From Epiperipatus broadwayi (Eukaryota > Onychophora > Udeonychophora > Euonychophora > Peripatidae), in assembly GCA_028023455.1 (NCBI GenBank), contig JAQFVV010000182.1:866001-930000 (forward strand): a stretch of DNA of 64,000 nt, in the 5' to 3' direction. Below, piece by piece: positions 22,158-32,102 of the stretch. Under the pieces are notes generated by a model. The model was not told the origin of the DNA and searched no databases. It worked only from the letters and a program-made list of their open reading frames with translations. Numbering within the stretch: position 1 is the stretch's first letter; every line of letters begins with the position of its first letter. The position numbers were made by a program, and so were the translations under genes.

Positions 22158-23110
22158 CAACAATTAGATTTCATAATGATACTAGGAAAATCAACATTGA
22201 GAAGGGTATAAGACAGGATGACTCTATATTTCCAAAACTTTTTACAGCAGTGCTGCAAGAAATATTTTGTGGATTAAAATAGGAAGCTAAAAGAGTTAAA
22301 GTAAATGGAGATTATTTAAGTCATTTAGATTTTGCAGATGATGTAGTTGTTTTTACAAATAATGCTTTAGAGCTTCAGGAAATGTTGCAGGAGTCATCAG
22401 GTGAAAGTAAGAAAGTAGAACTAAAAATAAATGTTAAAAAGATTAAAGTAATGTTTAATAAATTTTTTTAAAAGATGAAAATAAAGATTGATTATGATGA
22501 GTAGGAAGAAGTTAACAATTATAAATATCTTGGTCAGATTATTATTACAGATGGAAACATAATGGATGAAATTAATCATAGAATTAAACTTGATTGGAAT
22601 GCTTTTGGTAGAAATAACTTGATACTAAAAGAAAATATGCCTATGTGTTTGAAAATGAAGGTTTTTAATAAATGTGTTTTGCCAGTTCTTACTTATAGAT
22701 CTGAGACTTGGACACTTAATAGAAGAACAATACAGAGACTTCAAACCATTCAAAGAAGTATGAAGAGATGCATGTTAGGAGTAACAAGAAGAAATTGAAA
22801 ACACAATATATGGATAAGAAAACAAACAGGTGTTATTGACTTCATTGAAAGAATTAAAAGACTTAAGTGAAGTTGGGATGGACATATTGCTAGAAAAGAT
22901 GATAATAGATGGACAATTGAAATTTTAAACTGGATTCCATGAGATTGTAAATGACCCAGAAAGAGACCTTATGTGAGATGGATGGATGAAATAAGAAAGA
23001 GTGCAGGGATGATGTGGAGAAGAGAAGCTAAAGATCGGAGAAGATGGACTGAACTTGGAGAGATCTTCATCCTGCAGTGGATTGATAATGGTTGACAATG
23101 ATGATAATGA
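22158..23110 (+). mobile_element. RTE-type LINE, copy 2 (5'-truncated)
   Basis: It starts within the RT domain at CAATTAGATTTCATAATGAT and continues to the 3' end with the (ATGATG)-like tail near 23,090-23,110. Readable parts include FADDVVVFTNNALELQEML (22,330-22,385), the YKYLG motif region and the frame at 22,562-22,798 (MDEINHRIKLDWNAFGRNN, ending in a stop). 5' truncation is usual for LINE insertions, which are copied from the 3' end. Confidence 0.8.
22562..22798 (+). pseudogene. RT thumb region of RTE copy 2
   Basis: The frame contains MCLKMKVFNKCVLPVLTYRS and ETWTLNRRTIQRLQTIQRSM, the conserved segment after the RT palm where LINE proteins typically read LTYGxETWTL. A TGA at 22,796 stops it before the remaining tail, which is still recognisable down to 23,080. 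Confidence 0.6.
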
Positions 23111-23130
23111 TTCATATATAGTGAATGAGC

Positions 23131-23169
23131 TACATCCAAATCAATCTACAATGGATTGATTGGGATGTA
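23131..23169. repeat. perfect-loop hairpin (16-bp arms)
   Basis: TACATCCAAATCAATC and GATTGATTGGGATGTA pair with one mismatch around a 7-base loop. It sits just outside the 3' end of RTE copy 2. No T-run follows, so nothing suggests a terminator; it may be part of a small inverted-repeat element. Confidence 0.6.
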
Positions 23170-23888
23170 ATATCATTTTAAGTTGAGTATATGTATATTT
23201 GTGCATATAAAAAATCATTCTTACATGATTTCCATTAATACGTTTTTTTCCAAAACTAATATACTGACATATAGTAAATTACAGTATTTACATTTCAAAT
23301 ACTATTTGCAGTTTTCACTCTCTTTTATCCCTCAGGATAATCTTAAAATCGTTTGCTATTAACATTAATTGAAGCATTATTTGAATATTTTTTCACATTA
23401 AATAACTTTTTTAAAGAGATTTTAAAAAAAAAAAAAATTATAAAAAATATCAGTAATTGCTCTCTTATTATTTTTTCTAAATCACACTTTTCCAAATCAT
23501 GTTTATCTAAATATAGTAGTATTTGTACACTTGAGTGAATTCTTAAATAAACAGAAAAAAATTTAATAAGTTATTTATAATAATAATACATTTACTGTAT
23601 CACTGAAATTGTAATGCAAAAATAAAAATTTTAAATAATATTTAAAAATATGTGAAGATAAAATACTAATAATCTAGTTCCCTCACAGTTCAGTAATTTC
23701 TAGTACATGTATTTGAATAAATTAAGTTGAACTTTCACAGTTGCCAATCATTATTAATTTAATACATGTTAAATTTATAAACATTTTTTGATTAATTTTG
23801 AATACACATGCACTAAAAAAATAATATATATAATTATAGCAAATAAATAAATACACATATTTTAAAAGTAGAGAAAAAATACCTGTTA

Positions 23889-23921
<33 letters not shown>

Positions 23922-24160
23922 CTACAAATGCCTTATTGTTTATTTTTTCTTAATCTAATAATTGTTAAAATATGATTTTTATTTTTTTCCTATAAAATAA
24001 TATTGGAACAACTAAGTTTTTTTTAAGCAAAAAAAACCACTGCAGTTGATCTTTAAAAAGGATTAAATTTAAATATTAACTCTTTCTTTCTTATAAAAGA
24101 TGGTCTATATTTTAGACAAAAAAAATCATCAGTAACTGTTATTAATATTATTTTTTTAAA
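23170..24160. other. AT-rich DNA between opposed RTE copies
   Basis: No gene recognised. A (TA)n(TG)n microsatellite lies at about 23,889-23,921 (ATATATATATGTGTGTGTG). The open frame at 23,353-23,538 is low-complexity Lys/Ile/Phe text. Confidence 0.5.
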
Positions 24161-24384
24161 ATAATCATCATCAACCATTATCAATCCACTGCAGGATGAA
24201 GGTCTCTCCAAGTTCAATCCATTTTTTCCTATCTTTAGCTTCTCTTCTTCACATCACCCCTGCACACTGTCTTATTTCATCCATCCTTCTCACATGTGGT
24301 CTCTTTCTGGGTCTTTTACAATCTCTTGGGATCCAATTTAAAATTTCAATTGTCCATCTATTATCATCTCTTCTAGAAATATGT

Positions 24385-24856
24385 TCACCCCATCTCCACT
24401 TGTCTTCTAATTTTTTCAATGAGGTCAATAACAGCTGCTTGTTCTCTTACCCATACATTGCATTTTCGATCTCTTCTTGTTACTCTCAACATGCATCTCT
24501 CCATACTTCTTTGAGTGATCTGAAGTCTCTGTATTATTCTTCTATTGAAGTGTCCAAGTCTTAGATCCATATGTAAGAACTGGCAAAACACATTTATTAA
24601 AAACCTTCTTTTTCAAACACATAGGCATATTTCCTTTTAGTATCAAGTTATTTCTACCAAAAGCACTCCAACTAAGTTTAAATCTATGATTAATTTCATC
24701 CATTATGTTTACATCTGTATTAATAATCTGACCAAGGTATTTGTAACTGTTAACTTCTTTTAACTCATCATAATCAATCTTTATTTTCATATTTTGAGAA
24801 AATCTATTAAACCTTACTTTAGTCTTTTTAACATTTATCTTTAGTCCTACTTTCAT
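24385..24856 (-). pseudogene. RT thumb and tail of RTE copy 3
   Basis: Two overlapping frames shifted by one base near 24,560 cover VGLKINVKKTKVRF, NSYKYLGQIINTD (motif E), MCLKKKVFNKCVLPVLTYGS and IIQRLQITQRSMERCML. The tail ends in the WxGHISRRDDNRW-like region seen better in copy 4. Confidence 0.7.
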
Positions 24857-25274
24857 CTGATAACTCCTGCAACATTTCCTGTAGCTCTAAAGCATTATTT
24901 TCAAAAACAACTGCATCATCTGCAAAATCTAAATGACTTAAATAATCTCCATTTACTTTCACTCCTTTAGCTTCCCATTTTAATCCACAAAATACTTCTT
25001 GCAGCACTGTTGTAAAAAGTTTTGGAGATATGTAGTCACTCTGTCTTACACCCTTTTCAATGTTGATTTTCCTACTATCATTATGTAATCTAATTGATGC
25101 TGTTGCATTTTTATAAATATTCTTTAAAATATGACAATATCCTGGATCTACACCTTGATGATCCAATGCTTTAATCACTGAAATGTTTATAGAATCAAAT
25201 GCCTTTTCATAATCTACAAATCCTAAGCATAATGGCAACTCATATTCATTTGTCTTTTCTATAACTCCTCTCAA
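24828..25274 (-). pseudogene. RT palm domain of RTE copy 3
   Basis: The frame contains motif A (CLGFVDYEKAFDSINIS, catalytic Asp), a degenerate motif B (GVRQSDYISPKLFTTVL, where RQGDxxSP is expected) and motif C (LDFADDAVVF, the two catalytic Asp). The catalytic aspartates are all present although the ORF is broken on both sides. Confidence 0.8.
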
Positions 25275-25539
25275 TACCTGGATATAATCTACTGTACTAA
25301 AACCACTTTTAAATCCAGCTTGTTCTCTTGGTTGGTGGAAATCCAGTGTTTTCTGTTGACGAGTTGTAATTATCTTAGTAAAAATTTTGTATAAAACTGA
25401 TAAAAGACTATCAGGTCTGTAATTTCTAATATCTTCTTTATTACCTTTTTTAAATATTAATATTAATACTGCATTCTTCCAATTATCTGGTACATCTTTC
25501 TCATTTAGACATTTGGTATATAACTTTGCTAAAACAAAA

Positions 25540-25740
25540 TTATATTTCTTTACCTGCTTGTTTTAATATATCAATTATAATTCCATCATTACCTGCAGCC
25601 TTCTTTTTCTTCATAAATTTAATTGCATGTCTCACTTCCTCATTCAAAATTCTGGGCAATTTGGAAGATATAATAGGTATAGGAGGCACTTGTTTTTTAT
25701 TACTATATAATTCTTGATAGAAGTCTTCTACACATTTCAT
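25540..25740 (-). pseudogene. linker/RT entry fragment of RTE copy 3
   Basis: The frame reads MKCVEDFYQELYSNKKQVPP and then EEVRHAIKFMKKKKAAGNDG, the start of the LINE RT domain in which K(A)xGxDGI is conserved. A frameshift follows near 25,545. The same segment in copy 4 is KGKAPGNDGITIDILKEAGE. Confidence 0.7.
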
Positions 25741-26269
25741 GATGTCATCTCTCTTTTTAGTAATAACGCCATCTTTTTTTCTTATTGCAGATATAAATTT
25801 CCTACCAATACCAAAATGTTGTTTTACACTCTTTAGACTTTTATTATCTTCTACTTCCTTGCTAGTTCACAATTATACTTTCTTATATCATTTTCAACTC
25901 CTTTCTGCACCATTTTACAAAATTCGAGATATTCAATCTTTTTTAATGCATCATTGTTGTATATCCTCATACTCCTTCTTTTCTTCATAAATTCTCTAGT
26001 CTCAGTAGAAATTTTATAGGTCAATTGCTGGTTTTTCTACCAGCTATCTTTGTTGCAGTTTTTAAAAGGGTATCAGTTATTTTTCTATTAATGTCATTCA
26101 AATCTGAATCATGTTCAAAATCTACTAATACTTGAAACCGATTTGTAAATTCTAATTTAAATTCATTAGAACATTTCTGAAGATTAGGAATATCAACTGT
26201 AAATCTTGATTTCCTTAATAATTTTTGTCTCTCTAGTTTTGCATTAACATGTATCTTATATCTTACTAA

Positions 26270-27259
26270 TCAATGATCACTTCCTGTGTTAAATTTATTA
26301 AGAACATTACAATCTTGACATATGTATTTTCTGTTAGTCAAAATCAAATCCAATTCTGCTGTACCTTTATTTGGATGCTTCCATGTCCATTTCCTTTTAA
26401 CATTTTTTTCAAAAAAAGAATTCATAATATAAAGTTTTTCTTTTTTTGCAAACTCCACAAGTCTATGTCCTCTCTCATTTCTATTACCATAACCAAAATT
26501 ACCTACAGCATTTTCATCTTTCATTTGTTTACTAATTCTAGCATTACAGTCTCCCATAACAATTTTAAAATGTTATTTACTCTGATCAAAAGCCTTTTGT
26601 GCATCCATATAAAAATCTTCTATAACTTCATCACTATGAGAACTTGTTGGGGCATAAACCTGAATTATCTGCATTTGGTATCTGCTATTAAGTTGTAAAA
26701 CTAATCTTGCAACTCTGTCTGATACACTATCAATCTCCACAATGCTATTCTTCCATTTTTTATTTATAATGAATCCTACTCCACTTGTATTTCCAATATT
26801 TGTGCCTTTATAGTAGAGTATATGTTCACTTTTTAAATCAATTGTTTCTTCACCTTTTCTTCTAACTTCACAAAGTTCAATAGTGTCCCATTTAATATAA
26901 GACAGTTCTTCTTCTAACTCTTGCAATCTTCCTTCACTTGAAAGTGATCTGCAGTTGTAAGTACCTAAATAAAAAGTCATCATCAAATGGCAGTCTGGGT
27001 CCACAATCAGGGGATTCTTAGCACCCTCCGCATTCGGCCACCAACTGCTGCCTTGGTTGGTGACTTTACAGCCTCCTGGGAATAAGGGCCATGATTTATT
27101 TTTGTCTGTCATGATTGTATATATTGGATTAAATATTCTTAAATTCAGAGGTAAAAAGCCAATAAACTCACCATGCTGGCTAATGTGTATTGGTGAGCAG
27201 CCCATCCATGTTCGTATACTATATGAATAATTACATAGTAATAACAGCTGCATCAACAA
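26270..27259 (-). pseudogene. APE-type endonuclease domain of RTE copy 3
   Basis: Two frames in register are separated by a TAA at 26,573-26,575, where copy 4 has CAA (Gln). Conserved endonuclease motifs are visible in order: GTYNCRSLSS (Asn of the first motif), ELCEVRRKGE (catalytic Glu), VYAPTSSHSDE (Tyr), MGDCNARI (Asp and Asn), WTWKHPNKGTAELDLILTNR and GSDH (catalytic His). A second stop follows GSDH where copy 4 keeps Arg (CGA to TGA). In databases this domain type is often labelled craniofacial development protein 2-like. The start is unclear because the 5' leader is also open. Confidence 0.8.
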
Positions 27260-27374
27260 GAATGTATGGAGTGGACATTAGGAATTTGCCCTGCTCGGTT
27301 CCTATACGTCCTCTAAGAGAAATCAAAGGGTCTCCTTTCAGTTAATAGTAAACTCCTTTCTGCAGCTGTTTTTT

Positions 27375-28070
27375 GTTGTTGTTGTTAAGAAGATATAAAA
27401 ATATTTTTAAAAAATATTGAAAGAAATAGTTATAAAACTGTTATTAATATTTACATTTAATACAATTGGGAAAAGGGAGAAATAATTATTTTTTGATTAG
27501 TATAACATAAAAAACTAGATGCATATAAAAATAATAAAGTATATAAAGTAGTACTCAGTATTCCAAAATATTGTAAATATAATTCAAATCTGTGGATATT
27601 GTTTTAAAAATACAGATTTATAATAAATAGATGTGTTAAATTATCACTATATGTTCACTTAATCCATAAAACTATTAATCTGGGAAAGTTAAGGAGAGAA
27701 ATATATGTAATTTTTATGTATAATGTTATATAAAGTTGAACATTTTATTAATAAATGACTATATAAACCAATTCTCTCATTCAGGGACTCAGAACATTTT
27801 AAATAGTTTTTAAAAATATATACATTGGACAATGAATACTGGACAATTATGTGTCTATTGAAGTAAATTGAAATCAAATTTTAAAAATGGTAGATTGCCA
27901 ATTATGAATGAAAAGATTATTGTTTCATTAGATATGTGAAGACAATACTGAATGCTAGAAAGATTTTACAATAGCATAGTTAACAGTTAAAAAAGTTATT
28001 TCTATATATAATAAATGGGATAAATGGGTAGTGAATATTAGGAAATTATACCTACATAAATATGAGAGAG
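27375..28070. other. AT-rich DNA, no gene seen
   Basis: No recognisable coding or repeat structure; short A/T runs only. Confidence 0.45.
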
Positions 28071-29370
28071 GTAAAAGAGGACGATTTGGTTAAAAAAAAT
28101 TAGAATTATAAAAAAATGATAATATATATATATATTTAATGCATGTCAGAAACTTGGATAATAAAAAAAAAAAGACAAAATGAGATCAACATTTTAATTT
28201 CAGCAGTATTTTATGTGGAGATGGAATAGTAATGAACATTTATTTTTTGAGTATAAGATGTTGAAAGAGATTTAGAAAAAAATGCATGAAAAATGAAAGG
28301 TGGAAAAGGTAAATATTTGTTTGTTTATGAAAAGAATGAAGAATATGAGGATTGAGTATTGAAATTAGAAAAACAAGGTAGAGAAAAAATTAGTTCTGGG
28401 AAAATGATTTGGTGATACTAGATTAGAAGGAACTTATAGAAAAAAGATAAATTCTTTTTCTATGATTTAAAGAGTGGGAATGTTTAAAATAGTTAGTTAT
28501 TAAAGTCTCTGGACACAGACTCAGAAACTTTTGATTTCATCAAAAAATAATCTATTTTACATCATATCATAAAAATTGCTACAAATTCTATCATTCATAT
28601 TATTATTTAATAATAATAGAACTAATCTATGAAATGTCTTTTTAAAAATTTGCTAACTTGTAATGAATGTTACTGACATTTTATTCGAGTTGGAAACAAA
28701 GTTCTAGACTAGAAAAATAATGGAAAAAAAAAATTAATAAGACTACCTTTTTAAATAATAAGCTTTCTTTAAAATTCAGTGGGATACCTTATGTATGATT
28801 ACATACATATGTGTGTAAGAGCTACTCTTGCAATTATATTAGGCTGTGATATTTTTTTGTTGCTAAGGAAAACTCTTACATGATTATAGGTTGGGAACAT
28901 TGTAAGCTGAATATTTTCTGAAATTAAAAGTGGGATGAGCGTTACTGTGAAAATTTTTGTTTACAATGGAATAAGCATTACTATGAAAATTGTTATTAGT
29001 TGAAATGTATAAATATTGGTGAAATAAAATATTTTTGGTATTATTAGGTATATTAAACAAGACAGCGAAATAATTGGAAATATGAAAATAAGCACTGAGG
29101 AAATTGAGAGGATTGATGAAAATGAAGAAGATAAATAAAATGTGGGACAGGTTATAAGATATCTTGAATACAAAGAGTGTAGATTTTGTGAATGGAAGAA
29201 TGAGACTAGATAAATTTACTAATAATGGAAATTTCTTTGGGGAGAGAATTTTAGATATAAATTGTAGAGCAAATTTAAAATGTCTAAATTGGAAGAAAAA
29301 CAAATTCAGCTTCACTTGACAGCAAATATTTTTTGTGATTTTCTGCAAGAAAGTTATATGCACTACTAGC
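28070..29370 (+). pseudogene. LINE endonuclease relic (second family)
   Basis: The plus strand translates in broken pieces to a second LINE type. The clearest piece is near 29,170-29,320: VDFVNGRMRLDKFTNNGNFF, then ILDINCRANLKCLNWKKNKF and SFT before a stop. This corresponds to the C-terminal half of an APE endonuclease, where RxGxDxxNxNGxxLLxFC...LxIxNTxF...TW is usual. The family may be that of the LINE at 60,000-62,215, but the shared region is too short to prove it. The minus-strand open frames here are shadows. Confidence 0.45.
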
Positions 29371-29779
29371 TATTTATAAGAAAAGCTAAAAATTTAATGA
29401 AAATTTATACAAAAATATAAATTGGAAAGTAAGCGCATTCGATGACATTAAATATCCTTAGTCATAGCATTAGAATGTCAGTGATTGTATAAGGTGTGTG
29501 TATATATATATATATAATATTATAAATCGATGTCTGTATTTCTTCAAAATAATATACGCAAATTTATAAATAAATATTTAAAAATACAGTATTTAAAAGC
29601 TTATAAAAAATATATGTATAACTGTCACTTAGGAGTGCTTTCAACCAACTTGTGGCTTTGTCAACTATCACATTTAAAATGTCAGCTTTCCCATAATTCT
29701 ATGATGTCAACTTTCTCATAATTCTGTGATCTTAATGTTTGCTGCTTGCCTATTAACCAAAAGTTGCTTGAATTTACAT

Positions 29780-30307
29780 ATCAACATCGCCTCTTTAATT
29801 TTCCTTTTATTATTATTTCTTTCAATTTCCAATATTTTTACATTGTTACAATTAAAATTGAAACAATATATACATGATTTATTATGGTCATAAAAGACAG
29901 AAGCTGATAAATTATCATTACTTTTAAATTTTTGTTTTTTTTTGAACCCTTTTAAATAACAATAAGTGTTCCTTTGTTCTTTTTTCCAATGTGCACCTCA
30001 ATTCACCTATATATCCATGGCCACACCCACATGTCCATTTGTAAATGATACAATTTTTATTTGTAAATAAAGTTTTATCCTTTGAATTGTTTATTAATTT
30101 ATTTAATGTAGGTGGTGCATAAAATGCAATATCACATATTCCTTTATAAATTTTCTTAATGAAACTTGCCTGTTGATTTGAAATATATGGTATTGATATC
30201 CACAATTTTTTATCAAAAGAATTAACACTTTTATTATTTTTATATTTATAAGTAAAAATTTTAATAGTATAATAAACAGAATCATAATTGTATCCAACTT
30301 TTAACAA
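29780..30307 (-). pseudogene. PLE GIY-YIG endonuclease, left arm
   Basis: The frame from 30,307 to 29,924 reads LWISIPYISNQQASFIKKIY in the linker after the RT, then the endonuclease start CIIYKWTCGCGHGYIGELRC and LEKRTKEHL. GIY-YIG, the Arg in the following helix and EH are the family hallmarks. The ORF leaves frame at an A-run near 29,930, compared with the right arm, where it continues. In PLEs this domain sits C-terminal to the reverse transcriptase and nicks target DNA. Confidence 0.8.
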
Positions 30308-30311
30308 TTTA

Positions 30312-30868
30312 AAAATTTTACTTATAAATATAAAAATATTAAAAGTGTTAATTCTTCTGATAAAAAATTGTGGATATCAATACCATATATTTCAAATCAA
30401 CAGGCAAGTTTCATTAAGAAAATTTATAAAGGAATATGTGATATTGCATTTTGTGCATCACCTACATTAAATAAATTAATAAACAATTCAAAGAATAAAA
30501 CTTTATTTACAAATAAAAATTGTATCATTTACAAATGGACATGTGGGTGTGGCTGCGGATATATAAGTGAATTGAGGTGCACGTTGGAAAAAAGAACAAA
30601 GGAACACTTATTGTTATTTAAAAGGGTTCAAAATACAAAACAAAATTTTAAAAATAATGATAATTTATCAGCTTCTGTCTTCTATGATCATAATAAATCA
30701 TGTATATATGGTTTCGATTTTAATTATAACAACGTAAAAATATTGGAAATTGAAAGAAATAATAATAAAAGGAAAATTAAAGAGGCGGTGTTGATATGTA
30801 AATACAAGCAACATTTGGTTAATAGGCAAGCAGCAAACATTAAGATCACAGAATTATGGGAAAGTTGA
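30312..30868 (+). CDS. PLE GIY-YIG endonuclease, right arm (open frame)
   Basis: The frame is open for 166 codons to a TGA at 30,866-30,868. It holds the linker (SIPYISNQQASFIKKIYKG), the GIY-YIG motif (IIYKWTCGCGCGYISELRC; YIS replaces the YIG seen in the left arm, a change at a conserved Gly), LEKRTKEHL, and the C-terminal part VKILEIERNNNKRKIKEAVL with INRQ-like end (LVNRQAANI). This end matches the general PLE pattern E(R)x(N)xxxRKIKEAxxIxxxxxxLN. The RT is absent, so it is only the 3' end of an element. The start codon is not real; the true protein would begin far upstream. Confidence 0.7.
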
Positions 30869-31044
30869 CATCATAGAATTATGGGAAAGCTGACATTTAA
30901 ACATGATAGTTGACAAAGCCACAAGTTGGTTGAAAGCGCTCCTAAGTGACGGTTATACATATATTTTTTTATAAGCTCTTAAATACTATATTTTTAAATA
31001 TTTATTTATAAATTTGTATATATATATACACACACTAGATTATT

Positions 31045-32000
31045 CAAACTGTATGTAAATCAGATTGTTCATTTTTTAGGAAGGGGGAAGCAGTATTCCT
31101 TTTTATTAATGGCATTATGATTGTTAGCTATATGCCATACTTCTTTGATCTTCCGCTTAGAGTTGTTTCATTTGATGCAAGCTACGATAGCAGATGCAGA
31201 CTCAAATATATGACCTGTGTTGTTTTGATACTCAACAAAAATTGACTATAGCCTTTTTTATGAATGCATGTCCAGATAATTTTAATTTGCATTCATCTAA
31301 GAAAAGTTGCTTAATTTTTATAATAGAATATATTATAATTATCAAATAACTGAATTGTTTATCATTTGAAGATTATGTGGCATTTGAGCATCATTCTTGA
31401 ATCCTTAATTCTTCAATCCATTATTACATGGATTATGTATTCATTTTACATGAATTCTCTTAAAACAGTATTTTGATACAGATGTATTAATGGTGTTAAT
31501 CTATTTTTTATTGTCTATATAAATTAACTTATATGATTTTAAATTATAAAATTCTGTATTAGCGCACATGCACATACCCAATGTATTAACTTCCCAAAAC
31601 ATCAAGTGACTTTTTTAGTTTACTTTTCATCAACTGTATTTATATTTAGGAATTAGAATAAGATCTCAGGGTGCTTTTATTTCAGGTTATTAAATCTGAT
31701 GCTTTTCATCGAAGGAAGTCAATAGTCAAAAACTAGTCTAAAAATTTGGATTTAGCAGTGAATCATTGCTTCTAATGTATGTAACATACACATGTATTAA
31801 ATATTTCTACTTACTTTTTGCACACAAATGCATTCTTATATATTCATATGTGATTCACATAATCATGAGTAAAATGTACATTATCTATTTCTTGGTTATA
31901 TAGTACTATAGTAGTTATTTCTGTAAATATATAAAAATCTATATCATGTGTATTAATTTATGTGTCTGTCCAAACTGTCAAGAAATAAATGAAATTATTG
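31045..32000. other. AT-rich DNA, no gene seen
   Basis: No coding region or element recognised. Confidence 0.45.
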
Positions 32001-32004
32001 TGTA

Positions 32005-32102
32005 AAGACTATAAATAATATTGTCTTGCGTTGTTAGCCGAGAGGTATCGCAGGCGTCCCGGCCGATGCTATGACACATGGAAAAAGACTATAAATAATA
32101 TT
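32005..32102. repeat. 19-bp target-site duplication around SINE copy 2
   Basis: The same 19 bases occur at both ends of the insertion without a mismatch, which argues that this insertion is young relative to its neighbours. Confidence 0.9.
32024..32083 (+). mobile_element. 60-bp SINE deletion derivative, copy 2
   Basis: The copy begins GTCTTGCGTTGTTAGCCGAG, keeps the A-box region, then jumps to CGTCCCGGCCGATGCTATGA and the CACATGGAA end. The anticodon arm and B-box of the longer copies are missing. It is flanked by a perfect 19-bp direct repeat, AAAGACTATAAATAATATT (32,005-32,023 and 32,084-32,102), the target-site duplication expected of LINE-driven insertion. Confidence 0.85.

Larger units (their letters stand above)
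24165..27372 (-). mobile_element. RTE-type LINE, copy 3 (near full length)
   Basis: About 3.2 kb on the minus strand, the usual length for the RTE clade. It runs from the 5' end near 27,372 (GTTTACTATTAACTGAAAGG) to a 3' end of CATCAT-type repeats (24,164-24,175 on the plus strand), which is characteristic of RTE. One ORF originally held an N-terminal APE-type endonuclease and a reverse transcriptase. The encoded enzyme nicks target DNA and primes reverse transcription there. Several stops and frameshifts show it is dead. It is in opposite orientation to copies 1 and 2, so copies 2 and 3 form an inverted pair. Confidence 0.9.
29500..31040. repeat. 1.5-kb palindrome of two PLE ends
   Basis: The left arm (about 29,500-30,257) and right arm (about 30,312-31,040) are close reverse complements around a spacer of about 55 bp. 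The outer ends are (TG/TA)n on the left and (TA/CA)n on the right. Both arms encode the same GIY-YIG endonuclease, reading outwards from the centre. Head-to-head, truncated copies are typical of Penelope-like elements. The arms differ by scattered substitutions, so they are not a fresh sequence duplicate or an assembly mirror. Confidence 0.85.

Noticed and set aside
24196-24564. Plus-strand ORF with a signal-peptide-like start
   Set aside because: It lies antisense to the RTE 3' region, whose minus-strand reading matches the other RTE copies.
25739-26698. Plus-strand hydrophobic ORFs within RTE copy 3
   Set aside because: They are antisense to the endonuclease and linker, and equal frames appear antisense in copy 4.
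28884-29363. 159-codon minus-strand ORF as a gene
   Set aside because: It is low-complexity Phe/Leu/Ile/Asn text opposite a region whose plus strand reads as a LINE endonuclease relic.
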